Part shown: positions 1-7,678 of the stretch, piece after piece
How positions within the stretch are numbered: position 1 is the stretch's first letter
How the letters are laid out: the number at the start of each line of letters is the position of its first letter
Made by a program: the position numbers and the translations under genes
The notes under the pieces: model-generated
The model's database searches: none
What the model saw: only the letters and a program-made list of their open reading frames with translations
What the model was told of the DNA's origin: nothing
Assembly (NCBI RefSeq): GCF_003946385.1
Contig: NZ_RHOE01000003.1
Location: 1-64,000 of the forward strand
Length of the DNA: 64,000 bases
Reading direction: 5' to 3'
Source of the DNA: Loigolactobacillus zhaoyuanensis
GTDB lineage: Bacteria > Bacillota > Bacilli > Lactobacillales > Lactobacillaceae

Positions 1-99
1 TACAACACAGTTAGAATTCACAGTCACTGTGGATTCAAATCACCAAAGCAACTTGAAGATGAGTATCAAACTCAAATTCAAAATTTAGTCGTGGCATAG
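1..99 (+). CDS. IS3-family transposase OrfB, C-terminal part (cut by window edge)
   Basis: Only the final 32 codons are inside the window, in frame from base 1 to the TAG at 97-99. The YNTVRIHSHCGFKSP stretch matches the conserved C-terminus of IS3-group integrase-like transposases (rve domain), which join element ends to target DNA. Whether the whole gene is intact cannot be judged here. Confidence 0.65.
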   Translation, partial: YNTVRIHSHCGFKSPKQLEDEYQTQIQNLVVA

Positions 100-147
100 G
101 ACAAAAAAGTCTCTATTTAAATTGTCTATTTTATTGACAGGGGACCA
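1..147 (+). mobile_element. IS3-family insertion sequence, right-end fragment
   Basis: The window opens inside an insertion sequence. Positions 1-99 encode the last 32 residues of an IS3-type OrfB transposase: the YN..RIHS block followed by a GFKSPKQLE-like tail is the usual end of that DDE transposase, and the stop is TAG at 97-99. After the stop, 100-147 is AT-rich. Read on the minus strand from 147 it starts TGGTCCCCTGTCAA, the TG-type terminus expected of an IS3-family inverted repeat. The element therefore probably ends at or near 147, directly against the next start codon. The left end and target duplication lie outside the window, so the exact boundary is inferred. Confidence 0.7.
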
Positions 148-1413
148 ATGAAAAGAGAAATATTATCAGCGTTACCAACTGAAGAAATGAAAATGACAAC
201 ACAAAAAAAGAAAATATCTTTGAAAAATTTATTTAAGAAGATTGGTCCCAGTATAATTCTAACTGGAATTGTTTTGGGCCCTGGATCAATTACAACGGCA
301 GCAATGCTAGGTTCTAATTATGGGTATAAAATGTTATGGTTACTTATTCCAATTGGGTTTATGGGTATTGCATTTATGATGACAACCTATCGGGTATCAG
401 TTATGACAGGGATGCCAATAATTGAATCAATTCGTAAATATTATGGTAAAGTACCAGCGATTATAGTAGGTATCACAACTTTTCTATCTTGTATGTTCTT
501 CACGATTGGTAATATATCGGGTACTGGTGCAGGGATGAATTTAGTATTTGGTGTTGATTGGCGTCTTGGAGCGTTGATTATGATCGTTATAATGCTCTAC
601 TGTTACTTTTCTAAGGGCGTTTATTCAAAAGTAGAAAAGATTTCAGGTGTTTGTGTTTTAGCGATGATTATTGCTTTTTATGCAACATTAGTAGCTACTG
701 GTGGTCCAGATTGGGGTAAAGTAGCTACTGGTATGACTACTTTCCAGGCACCTAAAGGAAGTTTATTAGCTGCATTAGGATTTATTGCCACAAGTTGTTC
801 AATAACTGCTAGTATGTATGGTACCTATCTAGGTGGTGAGAAGAAGTGGAACAAAGATGACTATTTTAATGGCGCGATGATCACAGATGCAGTTTCACAT
901 GTTTTTGAAGTTATCTTGATTAGTGGCGCCATTGTTTTGGTTGGTGCTGTTGTTTTGAATCCATCAAAAGCGCAGATAACTTCTAGTGGGGACTTAGCGG
1001 CTTTAATTGAACCAATTATGGGGCGTGCCGCTGATATTGTCATGGGTATTGCTTTATTGGGCGCTGGGTTTGCGGCCTTGCTTGGTAATACACAGCGTGG
1101 ACTAGTATTTTTAAATGCGGGATTTGGTAAACCAACTGGCTTAGAGGAGAAAAGTATTCGTTATGGTTCATTGGCCGTATTGGTGTTTGCTGCAATCGTT
1201 GCCTTCGCTTACGGTGGCTCGCCAGTGCAGTTAATTTTTATTGCTAACGTTGCAACCTCAATATCGACACCAGTTGCAGGCTTATTTATTTGTTTATTAA
1301 TTTTACGTAAAGAGATTAATGAGGATCAAGGCTATAAACCACCAAGATTATTGCAGGTATCAATGATTGCAAGCTATATTTTTAATATTGCGCTGACAAT
1401 TTTTGCTTTTTAA
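148..1413 (+). CDS. NRAMP-fold membrane transporter lacking canonical metal-site motifs
   Basis: A polytopic membrane protein of about 11 hydrophobic segments that reads as SLC11/NRAMP superfamily, for example IGPSIILTGIVLGPGS at TM1 and a GNTQRGLVF region in the C-terminal half. Canonical Nramp metal transporters carry DPGN in TM1 and MPH in TM6. Here TM1 has GPGS (about residues 44-47) and the TM6 equivalent is SCSITASMY (216-224), so the Asp, Asn, Met and His positions are gone. It is unlikely to be a Mn/Fe importer. Family members with this divergence occur beside catabolic genes (I recall B. subtilis YcsG beside 5-oxoprolinase genes), so an organic substrate is plausible. The ATG at 148 lies right after the IS end with AGGGGA as SD; ATG at 187 or 193 are alternative, possibly original, starts. 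It precedes an aldolase gene and a LacI gene. Confidence 0.75.
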   Translation: MKREILSALPTEEMKMTTQKKKISLKNLFKKIGPSIILTGIVLGPGSITTAAMLGSNYGYKMLWLLIPIGFMGIAFMMTTYRVSVMTGMPIIESIRKYYGKVPAIIVGITTFLSCMFFTIGNISGTGAGMNLVFGVDWRLGALIMIVIMLYCYFSKGVYSKVEKISGVCVLAMIIAFYATLVATGGPDWGKVATGMTTFQAPKGSLLAALGFIATSCSITASMYGTYLGGEKKWNKDDYFNGAMITDAVSHVFEVILISGAIVLVGAVVLNPSKAQITSSGDLAALIEPIMGRAADIVMGIALLGAGFAALLGNTQRGLVFLNAGFGKPTGLEEKSIRYGSLAVLVFAAIVAFAYGGSPVQLIFIANVATSISTPVAGLFICLLILRKEINEDQGYKPPRLLQVSMIASYIFNIALTIFAF

Positions 1414-1415
1414 AT

Positions 1416-1438
1416 AGTTTTGATTTCTAATCGAAACT
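1416..1438 (+). other. Inverted repeat just after the NRAMP-like gene
   Basis: AGTTTTGATT and AATCGAAACT form a 10-bp stem with one mismatch and a 3-nt loop, 2 bases after the stop codon. No T-run follows, so it is a weak terminator at best; it may protect the 3' end of the mRNA. Confidence 0.3.
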
Positions 1439-1535
1439 TAAATATAGATATTATTCGAGTATTAAGTCATTTTAATAACTTTCTTGTGTAGATTATTTTA
1501 GCATGATATTTACATGAGAAGGTTTTTTGATCTAT

Positions 1536-1547
1536 TGCGTATACGCA
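1536..1547. promoter_or_regulatory. Perfect 12-bp palindrome, possible operator
   Basis: TGCGTATACGCA is a perfect palindrome in the 387-bp gap between the transporter and aldolase genes, about 140 bp upstream of the aldolase promoter. A second dyad, TTGTAG...CTACAA (1589-1608), lies nearby. Regulator binding sites are plausible but unproven. Confidence 0.3.
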
Positions 1548-1673
1548 GTATTCCGAGATCATAAACTGAGTGACAGCGCAGTAAAATATTGTAGCAATTA
1601 TTCTACAACGTTTTGCATAAAATTCAGTAATAACACACTTTTACGCAATTTAATGCAGAAACTTTAAAAACCA

Positions 1674-1702
1674 TTGTAAGCGCTATTATCTGGTGGTATA
1701 AA
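1674..1702 (+). promoter_or_regulatory. Promoter of the aldolase gene with overlapping cre (CcpA) site
   Basis: The -35 is TTGTAA (1674-1679), the spacer 17 bp, and the -10 TATAAA (1697-1702) is preceded by an extended TGG. TTGTAAGCGCTATTA (1674-1688) matches the catabolite-responsive element WTGNAANCGNWNNCW at all but one fixed position and covers the -35. That arrangement predicts CcpA repression in the presence of preferred sugars. Confidence 0.65.
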
Positions 1703-1737
1703 TAGATTATCGAAGGCAAGCAAACAACTTGTCATCA

Positions 1738-1768
1738 ATACAAAATCTTCGCGCGATTTTTGTATAAT
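1738..1768 (+). promoter_or_regulatory. Inverted repeat plus TATAAT in the aldolase leader
   Basis: ATACAAAATC (1738-1747) and GATTTTTGTAT (1755-1765) are inverted around a 7-bp centre, and TATAAT lies at 1763-1768. The outer ATACAA/TTGTAT half-sites resemble those of the operator before the lacI gene (2891-2912), although the spacing differs, so the LacI-type regulator may bind here too. The TATAAT may be a second -10 without a good -35. Confidence 0.4.
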
Positions 1769-1800
1769 GTAAAACAAACTTATTCGAGGAGTGAACCCAT

Positions 1801-2748
1801 ATGTCTAAAGTGAAAACATTCAAAACTATTTTTCCAGCAATTTCAGTACCATTCAATGAAGATGAATCAATCAATGAACCAGTACTTAGGAAATATGTAA
1901 AATGGTTAGCCTCATTTGATGAGATCCAAGGTTTAGTTTGTAATGGTCATACTGGGGAAGTTACAGGCTTGACTCGTGAGGAACGCAAACGTGTGGTTCA
2001 AATTGTTGCAGATGAAGTTGGTGATGAATTAACAATTATCTCAGGTATTAATTGTGAAAATACGAATGGATCAATTGAAATGGCTAAGGATGCTAAAGAA
2101 GCAGGTGCAGACGGTATCTTATTAATGCCACCGCATATGTGGTTACGCTTTGGTATGGCTAAGGATGCGCCTTTTCAATATGTTAAGGATGTAGCGGAAG
2201 GTGCCGATATTGATATTATTATTCATCTATATCCAGCAACCTCTAAAGCATTTTATCCAGTTGAAACACTAATTAAAATGTACAACGAAATTGAACACGT
2301 TAAATGTATTAAGATGGGTACTCGTGTTACTTCAATCTATGAACATGATATTCGAGTTTTGCGTGCTGAATGTCCTGGAATTTCCCTGATTACGTGCCAT
2401 GATGAAACATTAGCGACTTCGTGGTTTCCTAAAATGGACGGCGCATTAATCGGATTTGCAGGCTGTGTTCCTGAAATGATCTGTGATGCTTGGAAAGATT
2501 TTAAGGATAATGCACCAATCGAGACGTTGAGAGCTCATTCGGATCAAATTTATTATATTTCGCAGGCTATATACGGTGGTGGCCAACCATCAGGGGAAGC
2601 TCATGCACGGTTAAAAGAAGCACTAGTTCAACGTGGTATTTTTAAAAACGCCATCATGCGCCGCCCAGTGTTGCCATTAGATCAAGCACAAAAAGATTGG
2701 ATTAAAGAGGGACTTGAAAAGAGCGGAGCTGGACAAGTAAATCTTTAA
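1801..2748 (+). CDS. DHDPS/N-acetylneuraminate lyase family class I aldolase
   Basis: A 315-residue TIM-barrel protein of the dihydrodipicolinate synthase family. The GHTGE box (49-53) corresponds to the GTTGE pyruvate-binding loop, Tyr144 sits in the LYP segment where the catalytic tyrosine lies, and Lys171 in CIKMG is the expected Schiff-base lysine. Family members condense or cleave pyruvate (or related keto acids) with aldehydes, or dehydrate sugar acids. A separate biosynthetic dapA lies at 37434 in this window, so this copy is probably catabolic. It starts at ATG 1801 behind GAGGAG, has its own cre-controlled promoter, and is followed by a strong terminator and a LacI regulator. Substrate unknown; annotation as lysine DapA would probably be wrong. 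Confidence 0.8.
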   Translation: MSKVKTFKTIFPAISVPFNEDESINEPVLRKYVKWLASFDEIQGLVCNGHTGEVTGLTREERKRVVQIVADEVGDELTIISGINCENTNGSIEMAKDAKEAGADGILLMPPHMWLRFGMAKDAPFQYVKDVAEGADIDIIIHLYPATSKAFYPVETLIKMYNEIEHVKCIKMGTRVTSIYEHDIRVLRAECPGISLITCHDETLATSWFPKMDGALIGFAGCVPEMICDAWKDFKDNAPIETLRAHSDQIYYISQAIYGGGQPSGEAHARLKEALVQRGIFKNAIMRRPVLPLDQAQKDWIKEGLEKSGAGQVNL

Positions 2749-2799
2749 TTGAAGTTTAGCATAGAAACAGATACTCAAAATAGCCAGGTTAAAAAATTA

Positions 2800-2841
2800 A
2801 ATGATGCGGGTAGGTTACTAAACTTACCCGCATCATTTTTG
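2800..2841 (+). terminator. Intrinsic terminator of the aldolase gene
   Basis: Arms 2800-2816 and 2821-2837 pair over 17 bp with one mismatch (core ATGATGCGGGTA / TACCCGCATCAT) and run into a T tract. This is a strong rho-independent terminator separating the aldolase from the lacI unit. Confidence 0.9.
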
Positions 2842-2877
2842 TTTAACTATGAAATCGGTTTCTCGATAGCAAAATTA

Positions 2878-2912
2878 TGGTATTATATAGACTATACAAA
2901 CGATTGTATAGT
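2878..2912 (+). promoter_or_regulatory. lacI promoter with autoregulatory operator
   Basis: An extended -10, TGGTATTAT (2878-2886), is followed by a 22-bp dyad ACTATACAA-ACGA-TTGTATAGT at 2891-2912. The arms are perfect 9-bp inverted repeats around a central CG, the hallmark of LacI/GalR-family operators. It lies between the -10 and the start codon, which predicts negative autoregulation. Confidence 0.7.
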
Positions 2913-2926
2913 TAGGATGTGTGCGA

Positions 2927-3925
2927 ATGGCTACTTTAAAGGATGTTGCCAAAATGGCTAATGTTGATGTTAGTACGGCTTCGAGAGCATTAAATAATAA
3001 ATCATACGTTCATCCAGAAACTAAAAAAAGAATTTTAGAGGCTGTTGAGCAGTTAGGATATATGCCTAACCTAGTTGCCAAAAGCTTACGTCGCGGTAAG
3101 CGACAAACACTTGGAGTAATCGTACCAAGCGTTAGTATCTCTGTGTTTGGCGATATTGTACAAGGAATTGAAACGTACGCAAGAGAAGATGATTACGGGG
3201 TTTTGGTGAGTAATACCATGGATGATCCAGAAATTGAGAAAGATTGTCTAGATAGGATGAGAAATGGTTTGGTGGACGGTATTATTATTGCTGGTACAGG
3301 TGAAAATAATCGATTGATCCATGATATTCGTAGCGAGAATATTGCAATTTTTCAAATCATTCGTTTACAAGACGAGAAAATCGACAGCGTTGTGGCGGAT
3401 TTTTTTGACTGTGGCTATAAGGCAACGTATTTTTTGGCCCAAAAAGGGTGTAAGAAAATCGGATTTATTAATGGACAGTCGAGTATATCGCCGTATAAAG
3501 AGCGTTATCAAGGATATCAAAAAGCTATTAAACGGTTAGGGATTAAAAAGCATGTTGTAGATGCTCAATTTGATAGTCGGAAGTACTTTGAGGATGGATA
3601 CTTATCAACAAAACACTTATTAGAGCAGCTTCCTGACTTAGATGGCTTAATGGTAGCAACGGATATGCAGGGCCTTGGTGCAATTCGCGCAATAAAGAAT
3701 AGTGGTCGGCAAATTCCACAAGATATTTGTTTAATTAGTTTAACGGGAAATTCAATCGGTGCAACATTAGAGACGGCGTTAACGTCAATGGAAGTTCCTT
3801 CTATTGATATTGGCAAATATACAACTAAGTTAGTAATTGAACAAATTGAAAATGCCCAACAAGAAGAACCCCGTTTACAACATATCGTATTTCAATCTAC
3901 TCTCGTAGAGCGAGAAACCACCTAA
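2927..3925 (+). CDS. LacI/GalR-family transcriptional regulator
   Basis: The protein opens with ATLKDVAKMANVDVSTASRA, the classic LacI N-terminal helix-turn-helix, followed by a hinge helix (about residues 45-60) and a periplasmic-binding-protein-like effector domain to about residue 330. I chose ATG 2927, giving 332 residues, because AGGA (2914-2917) is 9 nt upstream; the in-frame GTG at 2921 is too close. It probably represses itself through the 2891-2912 dyad and the adjacent aldolase/transporter genes until an inducer, probably derived from the aldolase substrate, is bound. The family assignment is certain; the effector cannot be told from sequence. Confidence 0.9.
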   Translation: MATLKDVAKMANVDVSTASRALNNKSYVHPETKKRILEAVEQLGYMPNLVAKSLRRGKRQTLGVIVPSVSISVFGDIVQGIETYAREDDYGVLVSNTMDDPEIEKDCLDRMRNGLVDGIIIAGTGENNRLIHDIRSENIAIFQIIRLQDEKIDSVVADFFDCGYKATYFLAQKGCKKIGFINGQSSISPYKERYQGYQKAIKRLGIKKHVVDAQFDSRKYFEDGYLSTKHLLEQLPDLDGLMVATDMQGLGAIRAIKNSGRQIPQDICLISLTGNSIGATLETALTSMEVPSIDIGKYTTKLVIEQIENAQQEEPRLQHIVFQSTLVERETT

Positions 3926-3945
3926 ATAAGTAAAATTATTAACCT

Positions 3946-4005
3946 AAAAAAGACTCACGTAAGCGATGAGAACGATACTCTCTTGCTTAAGCGTGAATCT
4001 TTTTT
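3946..4005. terminator. Bidirectional terminator between lacI and telA
   Basis: AAAAAAGACTCACG and the complementary CGTGAATCTTTTTT flank an imperfect stem. An A-run on one side and a T-run on the other let it stop transcription from both convergent genes. Confidence 0.8.
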
Positions 4006-4007
4006 AA

Positions 4008-5207
4008 TTACTTTGTATTTTGATTTTGTGTTAGGGCGAGTAACTGATCACGTAGATTGTTTTCCATGTGGCTTAGCTCTAACTCAGCACTTTGGCGTTT
4101 CTCACGGCCATCTTGCTGAATTTTAAGGGTCTCTTGTAAGGTCTCAACTAAGTCATTCTGCGTTTTCTGTAAAGTTTCGATATCGACTACGCCACGTTCA
4201 TTTTCTTTAGCGGTTTCGATGGAGGAGATTTTCAGCATTTCACTATTTTTCTTTAATAAATCATTGGTTGTTTCGGAAACTTGACGTTGTGCGGTAACGG
4301 CCTCTTTTTGGCGTAGCAAGGTGAGGGCGATAGCGACTTGATTCTTCCACAACGGAATTGCGGTGTTGATCGAAGCTTGAATTTTTTCGGCTAAGACTTG
4401 GTTGGTATTTTGGATCAAGCGAATTTGTGGCGCCTGCTGAATCGTAATTTCACGAGCTAATTTTAAATCATAAACACGCTTATCTAGGCGTTCTTCAAAC
4501 TGATTAAGATCATTGACTGTTTGTAGATCCATTTGATTACCACTAGTTTGTGCCGTTTGGTTGGCTTCTGGAATCAGCTTTGTTTGTAATTCGGTTCGTT
4601 TTAACTCGCCAGCAGCGATAAAAATATTTAATGCATCAAAATAGTCTTTATTTTTTTGGTAGAGTTGTTCTAACAGGCGATTATCGTTAAGCAGATTGTT
4701 TTTTTCTTTATCCAGCTTAACGGCAATTGTATCAATCTGGGCGCCGATTTTTTGATATCTGGCCTGAATTTCATAGATTGATTTACGAACCTTGCCAAAC
4801 ATTCGCTTGAAGAAGTTACTGTCACCAGCTTGTAATTCTTCAGGATCGGCTTCATTTAGCCGAAACATTAAGCCAGAAAGGGCATCGCCAATAGCACCAG
4901 TATCTTGGCTTTGAACTTTGCTTAGCATACCTTGGGAAAATTCACTGAGTTTAGTTTGTGCCTGGGCGCCATAAGTCATAACTGATTGTGTATCACTAAC
5001 ATCGATTTGCTGTGCTAATTTTTCAGCATCAGCGCGTTGCTCTGGATTAAGCCGATCGATCATTTGTTCTGGCTGGGTTGCGTTGTCAGCCACCTGATTA
5101 TTAACGACACTGGGAGCACTTTGGCTGCTAAAAGGATCTTTTAAAAGATCATCTAAAACGGCATTGTCAGTCGTTTCTGTTACTTTTTTGTTTTCATCAC
5201 TATTCAT
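4008..5207 (-). CDS. TelA-family toxic-anion-resistance-like protein
   Basis: A 399-residue soluble, mostly helical, Gln/Glu-rich protein with extended coiled-coil character. It matches the TelA family (first linked to tellurite resistance; in Firmicutes often involved in envelope stress and antibiotic or bacteriocin tolerance). The central region with [10 protein letters not shown] and the helical C-terminus ending in [10 protein letters not shown] are typical. Its start overlaps the end of the upstream xpaC-like gene by 8 bp, so the two are translationally coupled, as in many lactobacilli and bacilli. The molecular role is not established and tellurite need not be the natural substrate. Confidence 0.85.
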   Translation of the reverse strand: MNSDENKKVTETTDNAVLDDLLKDPFSSQSAPSVVNNQVADNATQPEQMIDRLNPEQRADAEKLAQQIDVSDTQSVMTYGAQAQTKLSEFSQGMLSKVQSQDTGAIGDALSGLMFRLNEADPEELQAGDSNFFKRMFGKVRKSIYEIQARYQKIGAQIDTIAVKLDKEKNNLLNDNRLLEQLYQKNKDYFDALNIFIAAGELKRTELQTKLIPEANQTAQTSGNQMDLQTVNDLNQFEERLDKRVYDLKLAREITIQQAPQIRLIQNTNQVLAEKIQASINTAIPLWKNQVAIALTLLRQKEAVTAQRQVSETTNDLLKKNSEMLKISSIETAKENERGVVDIETLQKTQNDLVETLQETLKIQQDGREKRQSAELELSHMENNLRDQLLALTQNQNTK

Positions 5208-5904
5208 CGCTATCTGACTCCTTCGTCACTGATTGGGATTGCTTTAAGGCGGCCTTAGCTAAAGCCATATCAACGTCAATATCGCTTAGATCATCGGCCA
5301 CAAGGGCTTTATAATCAGCGCGGAATTGCTGCGCTAAGTCGTTGATTTTCGTTGCGCTTTTGTCTAAAGCAGTATAAGCATCTTTGTCTTTTACTTCATG
5401 TTTACTGATGGCGATGTATTTCTCAGTAAAATCAACCATTAACGGTAAGTGGCGGTATAAAAAGTCGCTTGCCGCTTGTAGTTTCTGGGGTTCAGCAACG
5501 ATGGTTTTAAAAATGGCGCGACTGACTTTTACTGGCTCGGTATGCAGTTCGATCGCTTTTAATTTTGGAACGCGTTGCATATTCTGATTCAATTGATCGA
5601 TCTGTGTTTTGGCCGTGCTCATTGTTTCACGGAAAAATTGGATATCATCATCAGACATCCCCGCCGCATGGTAATGATCTAACATATCGCGATCAACATT
5701 TTGCAATTTTTTGGTCGCTTGTGGTCGCCGTAGTTGCCACCAGCGCACGATACCAGTGATCAGCAAGGCACTAATGACCACGATTAAATCGCTAAAAGAA
5801 CTATTCATACAGCCATTAAAAATTAAACGTAACCCGTAGAAGCTGGCAATAAAAATGATCACACTGATCAGCCAGCTATCACGTTTTAGACTTCTTTTTT
5901 GCAT
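5200..5904 (-). CDS. xpaC: XpaC-like membrane protein (5-bromo-4-chloroindolyl phosphate hydrolysis family)
   Basis: The product has two N-terminal hydrophobic segments (about residues 10-28 and 38-56 from MQKRSLK) followed by a hydrophilic helical domain. This is the layout of XpaC proteins, which sit upstream of telA in Firmicutes. I chose ATG 5904 because GGAG is 9 nt upstream; the longer frame starting at 5919 has no SD and its first codons contain that GGAG. An extended -10 TGGTAGAAT (minus strand, near 5945-5953) drives the pair. The historic name comes from an X-phosphate hydrolysis phenotype; true function is unknown, probably an envelope-associated partner of TelA. Confidence 0.8.
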   Translation of the reverse strand: MQKRSLKRDSWLISVIIFIASFYGLRLIFNGCMNSSFSDLIVVISALLITGIVRWWQLRRPQATKKLQNVDRDMLDHYHAAGMSDDDIQFFRETMSTAKTQIDQLNQNMQRVPKLKAIELHTEPVKVSRAIFKTIVAEPQKLQAASDFLYRHLPLMVDFTEKYIAISKHEVKDKDAYTALDKSATKINDLAQQFRADYKALVADDLSDIDVDMALAKAALKQSQSVTKESDSDE

Positions 5905-6043
5905 TATTGTCAACTCCATTCAATGACGATCAGTTTGTAACTTCATTCTACCACAGACGAATTTCCAACAGCTAAGTCTAAAGATTGATTTTTTGCTAAA
6001 TCGGACTACTGATTATAGCAAAACGATTTGAATTTATAAATTA

Positions 6044-6073
6044 TTACCGGTATCATGAAAATAACACTATAAT
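6044..6073 (+). promoter_or_regulatory. Promoter of the Nudix operon
   Basis: A consensus TATAAT (6068-6073) has a weak -35 TTACCG (6044-6049, 18-bp spacer). It lies 28 bp before the Nudix start codon. The divergent xpaC promoter lies about 100 bp upstream. Confidence 0.55.
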
Positions 6074-6100
6074 CAGAATCAAGAAAGTTAAGGGACGACA

Positions 6101-6649
6101 ATGAAATTTGCAGAAAAGCGATTGAGTAATCAACGTTTATATCATGGGGCAATTATAGACCTAGATTTAGAGACGGTTGCGCTACCCAATGGTAAAAAAG
6201 CACAACGCGAAATTATTCGCCATCCAGGCGCAGCAGCGATCATGGCGCTAACAGCTGACCAACGGATGGTATTTGTCGAACAATGGCGTGAACCATTACA
6301 ACAAGTGACCTTAGAAGTACCCGCAGGTAAAATCGATACTCGTGACGCTAACGCTGAAGCAGCTGCTTGGCGTGAATTAAATGAAGAAGCTGGCTATACA
6401 GCAACAGAATTAACGCTGCAAGCTAGCTTCTATTCATCGCCCGGATTCGCCGATGAACGGTTGTCACTTTATTTAGCGACCGATATTCAACCGGTAACGC
6501 AGCGTTTAGCGCTAGACGACGATGAATTTTTGCAACTACATTTATTGACGCTAGCTCAGGCTGAAGCGCAGATCACTGCTGGCGTCATCTGTGATGCTAA
6601 AACAATCATTGCCGTTCAATTTTGGCAGGCAATGACACGAAAGGCGTGA
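6101..6649 (+). CDS. nudF: Nudix hydrolase, ADP-ribose pyrophosphatase type
   Basis: A 182-residue Nudix protein that most resembles ADP-ribose pyrophosphatases, which cleave ADP-ribose to AMP and ribose 5-phosphate. The N-terminal dimerisation strands and the VEQWREPL and LEVPAGKID segments are typical. The Nudix box (76-99) contains RELNEEAGY, so the metal-binding REUXEE core is intact. The segment between the leading Gly and that core is one residue longer than the GX5EX7REUXEEXGU consensus, with Asp near the first Glu position. It heads a short cluster with a small membrane protein (5-bp gap) and an MTA/SAH nucleosidase, so a nucleotide-recycling role fits. Confidence 0.88.
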   Translation: MKFAEKRLSNQRLYHGAIIDLDLETVALPNGKKAQREIIRHPGAAAIMALTADQRMVFVEQWREPLQQVTLEVPAGKIDTRDANAEAAAWRELNEEAGYTATELTLQASFYSSPGFADERLSLYLATDIQPVTQRLALDDDEFLQLHLLTLAQAEAQITAGVICDAKTIIAVQFWQAMTRKA

Positions 6650-6653
6650 GTGA

Positions 6654-6908
6654 ATGACCAAGGAAGAACAACCGTTGAGTCGGTCAGCTTATCGTAAACA
6701 GCAAGAACAACAGGCGGCACCAGTTAAAGAAACCATGCGCCGTGAAAATAAGCAACACGGTGGTCGGCAGCCTAAACGCCGACATCATGATTTAGATACA
6801 GCCGCCGAGAATGTTGCCAGCCCGCAACTTAAAAAACGTTTAAACTGGGCGATCGGTATTGTCGCTGTTTTAATTGTGTTAGTGTACCTTGTTTTATTTT
6901 TTGTTTAA
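6654..6908 (+). CDS. Small basic protein with C-terminal membrane anchor
   Basis: An 84-residue protein of unknown function. The first 60 residues are very hydrophilic and rich in Gln, Arg and Lys; residues about 63-84 form a single transmembrane helix ending at the C-terminus, so it should be tail-anchored with the basic part in the cytoplasm. It lies 4 bp after the Nudix gene and 27 bp before the nucleosidase gene, so the three are probably co-transcribed. I cannot name it beyond a conserved lactobacillar hypothetical. Confidence 0.75.
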   Translation: MTKEEQPLSRSAYRKQQEQQAAPVKETMRRENKQHGGRQPKRRHHDLDTAAENVASPQLKKRLNWAIGIVAVLIVLVYLVLFFV

Positions 6909-6935
6909 TTTTAAATTATATAAGGAGTGTTTTAT

Positions 6936-7628
6936 TTGAAAATAGGTATTGTTGGTGCAATGGAAGAAGAAATTCAATTATTACAATCAAAAATGAGCGA
7001 TTTAACGCAGGAACAAATCGCTGGTGTTGATTTTTATCAGGGTACCATTAGCAAACAAACGGTGATTCTAGTGCGTTCTGGTATTGGTAAAGTGCAGGCT
7101 GGGATGACTACTGGTTTACTACTTTCACGTTATGCACCAGACGTTGTTTTAAATACGGGTTCAGCTGGCGGAATTGGTAGCGGCTTGAAAATCGGTGACG
7201 TTGTCGTTTCAAGTGAAGTTGCTTATCATGATGTTGATGCCACCGTTTTTGGCTATGCGTTAGGCCAATTACCACAACAGTCAGCGCGGTTTAAAGCTGA
7301 TGCTAACTGGGTTGCACACGTACAACAGGCGTCGGCGGCAGTTAATTTAGTCTCACGCACTGGCTTGATCGTTTCTGGGGATCAATTTATTTCTAGTCAA
7401 GCTGCTAGTACTAAAATTTTAGCTAACTTTCCTGATGCTTTAGCTAGCGAAATGGAAGGCGCCGCAATTGGTCAAGTGGCAACGCAATTTAAAGTTCCCT
7501 TCGTTGTTATTCGAGCTATGAGCGATGTTGGCGATGAAGATGCAGGTGTGATTTTTGATGACTTCGTTGTTGAAGCAGGTAAAAATTCAGCGGCAATGAT
7601 TTTAGCCTTATTGGCTGCGTTAGCTTAA
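6936..7628 (+). CDS. mtnN: 5'-methylthioadenosine/S-adenosylhomocysteine nucleosidase
   Basis: It hydrolyses MTA and SAH to adenine plus methylthioribose or S-ribosylhomocysteine, recycling methyl-transfer by-products and feeding AI-2 production. The N-terminal KIGIVGAMEEE with the catalytic-region glutamates, the NTGSAGG phosphorylase-fold motif, SEMEGAA (ribose-binding Met-Glu) and the SDVGDEDA aspartate are all present. I chose TTG 6936 because AAGGAG ends 8 nt before it; the in-frame GTG at 6927 lies inside that SD. The length, 230 residues, is normal. No terminator is visible before the next gene, which has its own promoter. Confidence 0.95.
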   Translation: MKIGIVGAMEEEIQLLQSKMSDLTQEQIAGVDFYQGTISKQTVILVRSGIGKVQAGMTTGLLLSRYAPDVVLNTGSAGGIGSGLKIGDVVVSSEVAYHDVDATVFGYALGQLPQQSARFKADANWVAHVQQASAAVNLVSRTGLIVSGDQFISSQAASTKILANFPDALASEMEGAAIGQVATQFKVPFVVIRAMSDVGDEDAGVIFDDFVVEAGKNSAAMILALLAALA

Positions 7629-7678
7629 TCAATTTTGGACAATATAGGCTAACTAATTAAACATAACTAGCCAAACGG

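Noticed and set aside
148-1413. Calling the transporter MntH (manganese/iron importer)
   Set aside because: The DPGN and MPH metal-site motifs are both replaced, so a metal-import call is not supported by the sequence.
1801-2748. Calling this gene dapA or nanA
   Set aside because: Only the general pyruvate-aldolase motifs are kept. A full biosynthetic dapA exists at 37434, and no sialic acid genes (nanE, nanK, transporter) are adjacent.
2749-2961. Open frame directly after the aldolase gene
   Set aside because: It runs through the terminator at 2800-2841, the lacI promoter and the operator; no start signal. Chance frame.
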